In this document: piece by piece, positions 27,528-35,416 of the stretch
Layout: each line of letters begins with the position of its first letter
Position numbering within the stretch: the stretch's first letter is position 1
Position numbers and translations under genes: made by a program
From: Prolixibacteraceae bacterium
GTDB lineage: Bacteria; Bacteroidota; Bacteroidia; Bacteroidales; Prolixibacteraceae
Reading direction: 5' to 3'
NCBI GenBank assembly: GCA_028282705.1
Contig: JANQHI010000056.1
Location: 36,114-100,113, forward strand
Length of the DNA stretch: 64,000 nucleotides
The notes under the pieces: generated by a model
Databases searched by the model: none
The model's input: only the letters and a program-made list of their open reading frames with translations
What the model was told of the DNA's origin: nothing

Positions 27528-28757
27528 CTAATCATCATCATAGCTGAATTTATTCAAGGTGTGCCCCATCCTATCGCGCTTAGTTTTCATGTAGCGCTGG
27601 TTGTGTTTGTTAGGTTTTACTTCAATTGGTAAAATTTCTGAAATCTTAAGCCCATATGCCTCTAAACCAACTCTTTTAACAGGATTATTGGTTAGCAAAC
27701 GCATTTTTGTAATTCCTAAATTACGTAATATCTGGGCACCCACACCATAATCCCTTTCATCCTCTTTAAACCCTAAATGAATGTTGGCATCAATGGTATC
27801 CATTCCCTGGTCTTGCAACTTGTATGCTGCTATTTTGTTTACCAAGCCAATCCCCCTGCCTTCTTGTTGGATATAGACAATTACTCCCTTGCCTTCTTTT
27901 TCAATCATCCTCATTGATTCATGGAGCTGGTCGCCACATTCACACCTTTGAGAACCAAAAATATCACCAGTAATGCATGAAGAATGTACCCTCACAAGCA
28001 CAGGCTCATCTGTGTTTACATCCCCTTTAACTAATGCTACATGCTCTACCCCATTTGACTTTTGACGAAAAGGTACAATCCTAAAATTACCATACATAGT
28101 TGGCAAAAAAACCTCGTCTCCCTGCTCTATCAAGCTTTCACTTTTCAGGAGGTAAGCAATAAGGCCTTTTATGGATACTATTTTTAGGTTAAATTTTTCA
28201 GCAATCTTAAGCAAATCAGGCAAACGAGCCATTGTTCCATCATCATTCATGATTTCAACCAGGACCCCAGCAGGATATAAACCTGCCAGCCTCATCAAGT
28301 CAATGGTAGCTTCAGTATGCCCTGAACGCCTCAAAACTCCCCTGTTTTTTGCTTTCAATGGAAATATATGCCCTGGCCTGCCTAATTCTTCCGGATTGAT
28401 TTCAGGGTTGGCAAGGGCTTTAATGGTCATTGCCCTATCACTGGCTGAAATACCTGTGGTGCAGCCATACCCAACAAGGTCAACTGATACTGTAAAAGGG
28501 GTTTCATGAGAAGATGTATTTTTCCCTACCATCAGCTCCAGGTCAAGCTCTTTACAGCGCTCTTCAGTTATGGGAGCACATATTAACCCACGCCCATGTT
28601 TTGCCATAAAGTTTACTTTCTCTGGTGTGATCAGCTCAGCAGAAGTAATAAAATCTCCTTCATTTTCCCTGTCCTCATCATCAACAACAATGACAAGTTC
28701 TCCCTTCCTAATAGCTTCTACAGCCTCAAATATAGAGTTCAGCTTAAATTCATCCAT
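27528..28757 (-). CDS. ribBA: Bifunctional DHBP synthase / GTP cyclohydrolase II
   Basis: A 409-residue riboflavin-pathway enzyme with both entry reactions in one chain. The N-terminal half (about 1-205) makes 3,4-dihydroxy-2-butanone 4-phosphate from ribulose 5-phosphate and shows [13 protein letters not shown] and [12 protein letters not shown]. The C-terminal half (about 206-405) opens GTP and shows the zinc cysteines in [18 protein letters not shown], then [13 protein letters not shown] and LLTNNPVKR. Both sets of active-site residues look intact. No FMN riboswitch fold is visible in the short upstream gap (28758-28829), which holds a -7 element 30 bases before the start. Confidence 0.97.
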   Translation of the reverse strand: MDEFKLNSIFEAVEAIRKGELVIVVDDEDRENEGDFITSAELITPEKVNFMAKHGRGLICAPITEERCKELDLELMVGKNTSSHETPFTVSVDLVGYGCTTGISASDRAMTIKALANPEINPEELGRPGHIFPLKAKNRGVLRRSGHTEATIDLMRLAGLYPAGVLVEIMNDDGTMARLPDLLKIAEKFNLKIVSIKGLIAYLLKSESLIEQGDEVFLPTMYGNFRIVPFRQKSNGVEHVALVKGDVNTDEPVLVRVHSSCITGDIFGSQRCECGDQLHESMRMIEKEGKGVIVYIQQEGRGIGLVNKIAAYKLQDQGMDTIDANIHLGFKEDERDYGVGAQILRNLGITKMRLLTNNPVKRVGLEAYGLKISEILPIEVKPNKHNQRYMKTKRDRMGHTLNKFSYDDD

Positions 28758-28786
28758 CTCAATAGCTATGATAAAAAATCAAGATG

Positions 28787-28794
28787 CAAAATTA
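28787..28794 (-). promoter_or_regulatory. Candidate -7 element for ribBA
   Basis: The minus strand reads TAATTTTG (TAnnTTTG) 29 bases before the ribBA ATG. A TTG lies on the minus strand at 28820-28822, but the spacing (25) is longer than usual. Confidence 0.45.
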
Positions 28795-28829
28795 TAGAAA
28801 ATAATCGAGATAAATATGACAAACGCCTC

Positions 28830-30017
28830 CTAAGCCCTCTTGGATTTCTCCCAGTTTACTGACTGTTTCCCTTTTAGGTACCTGATGATCCCAGCTATGC
28901 TTGCATAATTGATTGCAACAAAATAGAATGGGGCAAATAATGCTTTTACCCGAACCTGCTTATTCTCAAAGTACCACCCTATAAAAGCAAGTAAATAACA
29001 AAACAGTTGCAAGTACAAAAAGAGGGTAAACCATGTTGCCTCGGTCCATAATCCTGAATTAAAAACTATTACCAGATTCACCACCAGCAATAGGAACAAT
29101 GAAATTGGGGAGATGGTCCAACGCAATACTTTATGGGAAAAATATTGCCATGAAAGCATCCCATATTTAAAAGGGTTCATAAGCTCTTTCAACCTAAACA
29201 GGGTTTGTATGCCTCCTGCTGCTATCCTTATTTTTCTTTTTAGTTCCTCTTTTACATTGAGTGATGCTGTCTCTTCAGCATAAGCATTGGGTGTGTAAGC
29301 AATCTTGTAACCCTTCTGGGCAATCCTCAATGAAATAATAAAGTCATCCAGCAATGTATCTGGTTCAACTTCCTGGAATAAATCTTTGCGTATGGCAAAC
29401 AGTTCACCAACCCCTCCCACAGCAGAATTTACCCCTGCATCCATTTTTTTAAGCCATGATTCATATTTCCAATATAAGCCTTCCCCTGCTCCTGCTGCTG
29501 CATCTTTTTCTTTGCTAACAATTCTTTTTTCGCCTGCAACACAGCCCACTTTGGGATTATTGAATTGCTCAACAATTTCTTTTATGGATTCTTTACCTAA
29601 TGTGGTATTTGTATCTGAAAAGATAACTATGGGTGCTTTTACAAATTGCATCCCCCTATTCATAGCATGTATTTTCCCCCTTCTTTCTGGAAGGTGGTAT
29701 ACTTCCATTTCAGGATATTGTTTCAGTAGTTCAGGGGTTCCATCATCTGAGCCATCAGTAATCCATAAGTACTGTATTTTTTGTTTTGGATATTCTAATG
29801 AAAAGGAATTTTCAACCTTTTGATGCACATAATCTTTTTCATTGAAGGCTGTTACAAACAAACAAACTTCTGGTTCATAGTTTTCTTCTGAAATAGCAAC
29901 CTTATCTTTCCTGAAAGCCCTTTTTAAAACATAGATGAAAGCAATGAGGATGCTATAACCCATATAGGTATAAAAAAGGATAAAGAACAATATCCAGAAA
30001 AATACGACCATAACCAT
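28830..30017 (-). CDS. Membrane glycosyltransferase family 2
   Basis: A 395-residue processive-type GT2: an N-terminal membrane helix (about 3-28), a GT-A catalytic domain (about 45-290) and three C-terminal membrane helices (about 295-385). The nucleotide-sugar motifs are visible as WITDGSDDGT, FSDTNTTLG (DxD-like) and GGVGELFAIRKDLF, then TLLDDFIISLRIAQKGYK. It probably adds sugars to a surface polysaccharide. Its ATG overlaps the stop of the preceding GT4 gene by one base (TAATG), so translation is coupled, and an LptF/G permease gene starts the group. Confidence 0.88.
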   Translation of the reverse strand: MVMVVFFWILFFILFYTYMGYSILIAFIYVLKRAFRKDKVAISEENYEPEVCLFVTAFNEKDYVHQKVENSFSLEYPKQKIQYLWITDGSDDGTPELLKQYPEMEVYHLPERRGKIHAMNRGMQFVKAPIVIFSDTNTTLGKESIKEIVEQFNNPKVGCVAGEKRIVSKEKDAAAGAGEGLYWKYESWLKKMDAGVNSAVGGVGELFAIRKDLFQEVEPDTLLDDFIISLRIAQKGYKIAYTPNAYAEETASLNVKEELKRKIRIAAGGIQTLFRLKELMNPFKYGMLSWQYFSHKVLRWTISPISLFLLLVVNLVIVFNSGLWTEATWFTLFLYLQLFCYLLAFIGWYFENKQVRVKALFAPFYFVAINYASIAGIIRYLKGKQSVNWEKSKRA

Positions 30018-31219
30018 TACAAATGCTTTTTATAGAAATTAGCCAATTGCTCAGTAATGACTAAGTTATTAAAATTTTCATGTATGAATTTATGAGCATT
30101 CTTACCTATTTCTTCAAACATGGATTTATTTTTTGCAGCCTGCAAAACTGAATGAATAAACTCTTTAGCATTGTCAGCAATAAGGATATCCATATTGTGG
30201 GATGTGTTAATGCCTTCAGTCCCAATAGATGTAGATACAATAGTTTTCCCTAAAGCCATACCCTCAATTATTTTTATCCTCATACCACTTCCTGATAATA
30301 ATGGTACTATCATAATTGCTTTTGCCCTCATAAACTCATGCGCATCATCAACTTCTCCTTCAAAAAATATATTTGGTTGAACCAGCTTGCTTTTTAACCA
30401 CTCAGGAGCTTTCCTTCCTGCAATGTAAAATTTTATTTCAGGTTTTTGTTTCAGGATGGCAGGCCAGCAATTCTCAAGAAACCAGATAAGCCCTTCCTGG
30501 TTTGGTGACCAGTCAAGTGCCCCTATATGAAACAATGAAGGGTATTCTACAGAACCACTTTTATTAGCTGTGAATTTTGAAACATCAATGCCTGTTTGAG
30601 AAACCTGCACAGGTTTAGTATTTCCCATCCTGTTCAGCATGTCACCATCCCGTGAAGTTATAGGAACTAAAAGGTCATATTTATTTATGAAAGAGCCTTC
30701 AAACCTCCTGATCCTTTTACTTAAATTTCTTAAATACCACTTTTTTATCCCTTTGGTAATTCTTGCTGTCCGTTCCCAAATTTCGTGTTCAATGTTATGT
30801 GCCCTGTAAACAATTTTTGCAGTAGTATTTTCCCTGGCAATATGGATATAGGGGCAAACATAAAGCCCTTCAAATTGAATCAGGTCAAAAGGTTGTTGTT
30901 GTATAAGGTTAACCAATTTTTCTCGAAATGTTTTGTCAATAAAACGTTGGGCATTATAAGGCAACCTTGAGAATAACAGATTTTTCAGCCCTCCTAAAAT
31001 TGTAATTGGGGCAGGTACTGCAACTAAGTGTATATCTGCTATACTTTTAACTTCTGTGGGTATATCCTCTAAAGCAACTGGATGTTTTAATGTAACCATT
31101 GAAAGCAAAGTAACCTTATTCCCATTGCTATGTAAACCACGCAACATGTTCATACAGGCTATTGCCCCTCCATCATTTTCAGGATAAGGTACTTTATTGG
31201 TTATCTGAAGAATTTTCAT
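30017..31219 (-). CDS. Glycosyltransferase family 4 type (group 1)
   Basis: A 400-residue cytoplasmic GT-B glycosyltransferase. The N-terminal domain opens with ILQITNKVPYPENDGGAIACMNML. The C-terminal donor-binding part (about 200-385) contains FHIGALDWSPNQEGLIWFL, EGEVDDAHEFMRAKAIMIVPLLSGSGMRIKIIEGMA and GKTIVSTSIGTEGI, the usual E-x7-E-like region. It resembles family 4 sugar transferases that build surface glycans. The gene overlaps the LptF/G gene by 26 bases at its start and the GT2 gene by one base at its end, which indicates a tight operon. Donor and acceptor are unknown. Confidence 0.88.
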   Translation of the reverse strand: MKILQITNKVPYPENDGGAIACMNMLRGLHSNGNKVTLLSMVTLKHPVALEDIPTEVKSIADIHLVAVPAPITILGGLKNLLFSRLPYNAQRFIDKTFREKLVNLIQQQPFDLIQFEGLYVCPYIHIARENTTAKIVYRAHNIEHEIWERTARITKGIKKWYLRNLSKRIRRFEGSFINKYDLLVPITSRDGDMLNRMGNTKPVQVSQTGIDVSKFTANKSGSVEYPSLFHIGALDWSPNQEGLIWFLENCWPAILKQKPEIKFYIAGRKAPEWLKSKLVQPNIFFEGEVDDAHEFMRAKAIMIVPLLSGSGMRIKIIEGMALGKTIVSTSIGTEGINTSHNMDILIADNAKEFIHSVLQAAKNKSMFEEIGKNAHKFIHENFNNLVITEQLANFYKKHL

Positions 31220-32693
31220 TCAATACTGCAGGCTTTTTCCTTGTCAAAGTTAGTTTAAGTTTTTTCACAAAATCAATGTAGGTTTCAGTTTTCATTATTC
31301 CTGAATCTGTAACTGCTTTGTAGGTTAACCATACCCCAACAGGGAAGAAAATCATTGATGAAATCCACATCCCAACAAACATATCCCACACATCCTCACG
31401 TGCTGATTTTTCTCCTGTTAAAGAAATTACATAATATATTATAAACAGGAAAATAGATACAACTACAGGCATTCCCAACCCTCCTTTGCGGATGATTGTA
31501 CCTAAAGGTGCCCCTATAAAAAAGAACAATAAAACAGCAATAGATAAGGTGAACTTCTTGTGCCTCTCCATTTCATGCTTGTTTATCATTTTTTTAGCCC
31601 CATAAAGGTTGTTTTGGAAATTATTAACTTCCTGGTTATTAGACCTAACATTACTTATCGCATTTTGTAGTACTTCATGTTTCTGCCAATGGTCTATTTC
31701 ATCAAACATCAAGGTGGTATTAAAAATGGTATCTGGTTTATCATCCAGCACCCTTTTTAATGAATCATGTTGGACAGTATGGTTCATTAAATGAACCATT
31801 AGGGTACTATTAAAACGATTATCACGAATAAACCTCCTTACCCTGTTTTTATAATCATAATGTAACGAATCTTCTGCTGCAAGAAGCTGGTCAATATTAA
31901 GCATCCTGTACAAATTTTTAAACAATGACTCATCCCTCCTATTGAATTCAAAGTTTTTAAGCTTCATATTTACAATCTGCTTATCAAACCTATCCTCCCT
32001 ATGAGGGTAAGTTCTTTTGCCACTGTTATTACGTGATTGCTCCTCAACATAATTTATCCCACTATAAAGGGTAAAAACCATGTATTTGCGGTCTTCAGTC
32101 ATCTCCAGCTTTCCAGAATCAGCTACAGTAACTTTATCATTAACAGTTCCTCGCGAATGGTCATATACCAGGATATCATAAAGCATGTTGGTATTGTTAT
32201 CCTTCTTCCCTACCCTAATGCTATAATTTTCTATCTCATTGGTAAATACCCCTTCTTTTAAAATTAATTCAGGTTTTTGCTGCTTCACACTATAAAGGAT
32301 GGTCATGAACTTTAAGTTGGTGTGTGGCAACACATTATTGGCAAAATAAAAAGCAATCAGGGATATGATCACTGCAAGTACCATGAGTGGGCGCATTATC
32401 CTGATAATGGATACTCCTGCCGATTTTATGGCCACTAGCTCATAATTTTCACCAAGAGACCCAAAGGTCATTATTGAAGCAAGCAGCATGGAAAGGGGAA
32501 AAGCCAAAGGCAATAACCCAAAAGAAGCATAAAATATTAATTCACTTAATACAGACCAATCAAGCCCTTTACCAACCATGTCATCAATATACTTCCACAT
32601 AAACTGCATAAGAAGTACAAACAGGCAAATAAAAAAGGTCATAAAAAAGGGCCCCAGGAATGACTTTATAACATATAAATGTAACCGCTTCAT
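31194..32693 (-). CDS. LptF/LptG family permease
   Basis: A 499-residue inner-membrane protein of the LptF/LptG (YjgP/YjgQ) family, which together with LptB extracts lipopolysaccharide from the inner membrane. Three N-terminal membrane helices (about 15-35, 55-80, 100-120), a large periplasmic beta-jellyroll segment and three C-terminal helices (about 385-470) are seen. The region between about 215 and 360 is an expanded charged segment. The family opening KRLHLYVIKSFLGPFFMTFFI is typical. It heads an operon with two glycosyltransferases. Which of the two subunits it is cannot be told from sequence alone. Confidence 0.88.
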   Translation of the reverse strand: MKRLHLYVIKSFLGPFFMTFFICLFVLLMQFMWKYIDDMVGKGLDWSVLSELIFYASFGLLPLAFPLSMLLASIMTFGSLGENYELVAIKSAGVSIIRIMRPLMVLAVIISLIAFYFANNVLPHTNLKFMTILYSVKQQKPELILKEGVFTNEIENYSIRVGKKDNNTNMLYDILVYDHSRGTVNDKVTVADSGKLEMTEDRKYMVFTLYSGINYVEEQSRNNSGKRTYPHREDRFDKQIVNMKLKNFEFNRRDESLFKNLYRMLNIDQLLAAEDSLHYDYKNRVRRFIRDNRFNSTLMVHLMNHTVQHDSLKRVLDDKPDTIFNTTLMFDEIDHWQKHEVLQNAISNVRSNNQEVNNFQNNLYGAKKMINKHEMERHKKFTLSIAVLLFFFIGAPLGTIIRKGGLGMPVVVSIFLFIIYYVISLTGEKSAREDVWDMFVGMWISSMIFFPVGVWLTYKAVTDSGIMKTETYIDFVKKLKLTLTRKKPAVLNENSSDNQ

Positions 32694-32721
32694 TTAACTG
32701 ATCTTTCTTTGGAAACGACTA

Positions 32722-32729
32722 CAAAGCTA
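32722..32729 (-). promoter_or_regulatory. Candidate -7 element for the LptF/G-glycosyltransferase operon
   Basis: The minus strand reads TAGCTTTG (TAnnTTTG) 28 bases before the LptF/G start codon. No clear -33 element is visible. Confidence 0.4.
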
Positions 32730-32807
32730 AGTTATTTTAAAGGAAAAAAATGAAAAAATTTGTTAAGGCTGTTTAAATATCTAATTATAAGGAGGTAATC
32801 TTTAGGG

Positions 32808-33185
32808 TCATGATCCTAATACATGCTTCAGGTCAGCAACTTGCGTATCCCACAAGTCTTTTGTTTCTTCGACTTCATCATCTTCAGAAAAATCAGTGAT
32901 AAGTAATGACACATCGCCTGTTAACTCATCTCGGGTAATTTTAAATTCAAAATATTCATTATCAGAATCAACCCATGTATAACGAACTAACCTGTTCTCT
33001 TTATGCAGTGTCATTTCAGCCGTTTGTTCAGTATTATCCCAAATGAATGTATAAACTTTTCCTTTTACTTTGACATCATCAGCAAACCACTCAGCTAACC
33101 CTGAAGCAGTGCTCAATCGATTATATAATACCTTAGGTGAACAGTTTATAATGTACTCAAGATGTATTTTAGTTTTTTCGCTCAT
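32808..33185 (-). CDS. START-like domain protein
   Basis: A 125-residue protein that looks like the Bacteroidota START-like domain family (SRPBCC fold). It has LEYIINCSPKVLYNRLSTASGLAEWFADDVKVKG, then FIWDNTEQTAEM, and an acidic C-terminal helix. Such small proteins form a hydrophobic pocket, but the ligand is not known. It is a single gene between the LptF/G operon and the tRNA gene. The family is conserved in Bacteroidota and usually of unknown function. Confidence 0.8.
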   Translation of the reverse strand: MSEKTKIHLEYIINCSPKVLYNRLSTASGLAEWFADDVKVKGKVYTFIWDNTEQTAEMTLHKENRLVRYTWVDSDNEYFEFKITRDELTGDVSLLITDFSEDDEVEETKDLWDTQVADLKHVLGS

Positions 33186-33305
33186 AATTCTTTCCTTTAG
33201 CGCAATATATTAAATCTGGAAGAAACTAACAAAGCACTAATACAATAAGCTTTGTCAAGGTAGTATTTTTCTTAATAAAAACCGAACCTGTTAAAAAATA
33301 AATAG

Positions 33306-33313
33306 TATATTTG
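33306..33313 (+). promoter_or_regulatory. Candidate -7 element for tRNA-Met
   Basis: TATATTTG matches TAnnTTTG and ends 12 bases before the first base of the tRNA, the expected distance for a tRNA promoter. No -33 TTG is obvious. Confidence 0.55.
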
Positions 33314-33325
33314 CACCGCATTTTT

Positions 33326-33399
33326 GGCGAGGTAGCTCAGCTGGTTAGAGCGCAGGATTCATAATCCTGAGGTCGGGCGTTCAAGTCGCCCTCTCGCTA
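33326..33399 (+). tRNA. tRNA-Met (CAT anticodon)
   Basis: A complete 74-base cloverleaf: acceptor stem GGCGAGG with TCTCGCT (two G-T pairs), D arm GCTC/GAGC, anticodon stem CAGGA/TCCTG with loop TTCATAA, T arm GGGCG-TTCAAGT-CGCCC and discriminator A. CCA is not encoded. The anticodon stem lacks the three G-C pairs of initiator tRNA, so this is elongator tRNA-Met. A tRNA-Ile with modified CAT cannot be fully excluded. A terminator hairpin follows 9 bases later. Part of this gene is repeated at 33706-33796. Confidence 0.95.
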
Positions 33400-33408
33400 C
33401 TGAATGAG

Positions 33409-33440
33409 GGGAAGGATAAGAATCTTTCCCTTATTTATTT
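33409..33440 (+). terminator. Terminator of tRNA-Met (copy 1)
   Basis: GGGAAGGAT (33409-33417), loop AAGA, ATCTTTCCC (33422-33430), then TTATTTATTTT. A near-identical copy is found at 33805-33832, after the tRNA remnant. Confidence 0.8.
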
Positions 33441-33451
33441 TAACCAATCCC

Positions 33452-33715
33452 ATGAAACACTACTACACATGTATCATTTTTAGCAAAGTAAAAAACTAGT
33501 ACTATATTGGCTGTATCAAATATTGAAAGCAGGTTGGTAAAATAAAACATAATATGGGTGGTACTATTTCAACCAGGCCGGAAAAACCTTGGACATTGGT
33601 TTATTCTGAAGAATTTGGAACCAAAGCAGAAGCTTTAAAACGTGAATGGCATATCAAAAGGATGAAAAGCAGAAAATATATTAAGAACCTAATCAAAAAT
33701 AAATCAACTGGCTAG
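33452..33715 (+). pseudogene. Decayed GIY-YIG nuclease gene
   Basis: The frame from ATG 33452 begins MKHYYTCIIFSK, a GIY-YIG-like opening. It meets TAG at 33497-33499, continues YYIGC, and then needs two compensating frameshifts: the next frame reads SNIESRLVK, which includes the expected catalytic Arg. From about 33549 the first frame resumes as HNMGG, then PWTLVYSEEFGTKAEALKREWHIKRMKSRKYIKNLIKN, the standard C-terminal part of the small single-domain UvrC-type GIY-YIG family (about 85 residues). The gene lies between the complete tRNA-Met and a partial copy of it, and its end runs into the tRNA remnant. It is non-functional as written. Confidence 0.85.
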
Positions 33716-33719
33716 AGCG

Positions 33720-33739
33720 TCCCGATTTTTTAATCGGGA
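33720..33739. repeat. Perfect palindrome in place of the anticodon arm
   Basis: TCCCGATT-TTTT-AATCGGGA, 8-bp perfect arms and a 4-base loop. It contains CpG twice, unlike the surrounding genome. It looks like a dispersed intergenic palindrome. Confidence 0.75.
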
Positions 33740-33752
33740 AGGTCGGGCGTTC

Positions 33753-33778
33753 CCTGTCCGTCTGCGCGGACAGACGGG
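33753..33778. repeat. CpG-rich palindromic insert in the T loop of the tRNA copy
   Basis: A 26-base insert that can fold in two exclusive ways: CCGTCTG with CAGACGG (33758-33764 with 33771-33777) or TGTCCG with CGGACA (33755-33760 with 33767-33772). It has four CpG pairs in 26 bases while neighbouring genes have almost none. Confidence 0.7.
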
Positions 33779-33804
33779 AAGTCGCCCTCTCGCTACCGGA
33801 TGAA

Positions 33805-33832
33805 GGGAAGGATAAGAATCTTTCCCTTTTTT
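33805..33832 (+). terminator. Duplicated tRNA terminator (copy 2)
   Basis: GGGAAGGAT-AAGA-ATCTTTCCC followed by six T bases, the same hairpin as at 33409-33430. It sits just before the convergent PQQ-like gene. Confidence 0.75.
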
Positions 33833-33841
33833 ATTTTAATT

Positions 33842-35197
33842 TTATTCCCCAGAGACAGCAACTAGGTGTTTTTCAGTCCTGAAAAACATATAATCCTCTG
33901 ATATTGCAGGTGTTGACATGCAAGTTTCTCCCAACTTATTTTCTTTTAACAGTTTATATTCATCCCCTGCCTTTACTGAATATACATTTCCTTCATTATC
34001 AGCTATATAAATTATACCATCTGATGCCACAGGAGAGGAGGTGTAACTATTTCCTGAACCCACTTTTTGCGAATACATTTCTTCACCAGTCAGGGCATTA
34101 AAACAAGTTAACCTCCCATTCCAGCGTGCGTTATAAAGATAACCACCATAAAGCAGCATGGTTCCCATATAAGCACCTCCTCTTAGCTTTGCCCACTGAA
34201 TACTTTCATCTAAATTTTCCTCATCCTTGATTACAACTTCCCCTTTGGCATTAGCCTTAATTGCCAAAATTGGAGACATTTTGCCGTGTGCACTGTTAAA
34301 ATATACCAACCCATCACCAACTATGGGAGTTGGAACAGGGATATCTCCCCCACCTGACATCCACCATATTTCTTCACCAGTTTTAAAATCATAGCCTCCC
34401 CTATGCTTAAACCCATTCACAGCTACCCTGGTTTTCCCTTTATCAAAATAAATATTTGGGGTGCACCAGCCAGGATATTCATCACGCTCCTGCTTCCATA
34501 TTTCTTTGCCAGTTTTAATATCATAAGCAGCCAGGAAAGAATTTTCCATCACATCACATTGGATAATAACCACATCTTCATGGATTAATGGAGAACTTGC
34601 AAATTCCCATTCTGCTGATTCAACCAAGAAAAAAACTGACCTAAGTTTCCCAAAATCTTTTTCCCATTGCAATTCCCCATCCATATCATAACAGTACAAT
34701 CCCTCTGAACCAAAAAAAGCAACTACATATTCGCCATTTGTGGCAGGTGTACAATTGGCATGTGATGACATTGGGTGGCGTTTTTGCCTGGGGACTCCTT
34801 TGTGAGCTGTTTGTTGCCACTTTATTTTACCTGATATTTTATCTAAGCAATATACTTTCCACTCGTGAATTGAAGAATCTGCAACAGATCCAATTGAGCC
34901 ATAAATGCCTGTTTTTATACCCTCATCATCTTGTTCACTTATAGCAGTTGTAACAAAAACACTGTTCTCCCAAACCACTGGGCAAGAATGTGCAAGCCCA
35001 GGAATTTTTGTTTTCCAGGCTATGTTTTCACCAGTTTCAGCATTCCAGGATTCGGGGATATTAGCATTATCTAGTACACCATTAGCATAGTTTCCGCGAT
35101 ACATAAACCACTGACTACCAGAATCATTACCATTTCCACAACCAACTATTAACATCAAAAAAGCAAGAGCTGAAGGGATAAAATATTTCATTAACAT
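33842..35197 (-). CDS. PQQ-like beta-propeller lipoprotein
   Basis: About 451 residues with a lipoprotein signal (lipobox ending GC near residue 20) and an eight-bladed propeller of PQQ-enzyme-like repeats (for example [58 protein letters not shown]). There are no quinoprotein dehydrogenase catalytic motifs, so it probably serves as a binding or scaffold protein rather than an alcohol or glucose dehydrogenase. The start is taken at the ATG at 35197, where the lipoprotein signal begins. The frame is open 19 codons further. It is a single gene, with no outer-membrane assembly neighbours. Confidence 0.82.
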   Translation of the reverse strand: MLMKYFIPSALAFLMLIVGCGNGNDSGSQWFMYRGNYANGVLDNANIPESWNAETGENIAWKTKIPGLAHSCPVVWENSVFVTTAISEQDDEGIKTGIYGSIGSVADSSIHEWKVYCLDKISGKIKWQQTAHKGVPRQKRHPMSSHANCTPATNGEYVVAFFGSEGLYCYDMDGELQWEKDFGKLRSVFFLVESAEWEFASSPLIHEDVVIIQCDVMENSFLAAYDIKTGKEIWKQERDEYPGWCTPNIYFDKGKTRVAVNGFKHRGGYDFKTGEEIWWMSGGGDIPVPTPIVGDGLVYFNSAHGKMSPILAIKANAKGEVVIKDEENLDESIQWAKLRGGAYMGTMLLYGGYLYNARWNGRLTCFNALTGEEMYSQKVGSGNSYTSSPVASDGIIYIADNEGNVYSVKAGDEYKLLKENKLGETCMSTPAISEDYMFFRTEKHLVAVSGE

Positions 35198-35416
35198 AGT
35201 AGCAGTTTTTGGTTTCTTGCAAAATACAAAATTCTTATGATAAAATATTGTCAAGTTCTTATTTTGATTTTTAAAATTATTAGAAAATCACTTGAACTAT
35301 TGAACCCAAACAAAATGTTGATAATTAAGCACAAAAAGAACATATGATGACTTTCGTCCTACTATTCAGTACTCTGATTTCATAATTTTATCCAATCAAC
35401 CAAATTCAACTTCACT

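Larger units (their letters stand above)
33706..33796 (+). pseudogene. Partial tRNA-Met copy carrying two palindromes
   Basis: AACTGGCTAGAGCG matches the D arm of the tRNA at 33326. AGGTCGGGCGTT...AAGTCGCCCTCTCGCTAC matches its variable loop, T arm and acceptor 3' strand. The 5' acceptor strand is absent. The anticodon arm is replaced by a palindrome (33720-33739), and 26 bases are inserted in the T loop (33753-33778). It cannot fold as a normal tRNA. The copy is followed by a second copy of the tRNA terminator, so a tRNA 3' portion plus terminator has been duplicated around the GIY-YIG remnant. Confidence 0.85.

Noticed and set aside
28758..28829. An FMN riboswitch before ribBA
   Set aside because: The gap is only 72 bases and AT-rich, too short for the FMN aptamer, and its conserved core is not visible.
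33706..33796. A second functional tRNA gene
   Set aside because: The 5' acceptor strand is missing, the anticodon arm is a palindrome and the T loop carries a 26-base insert.
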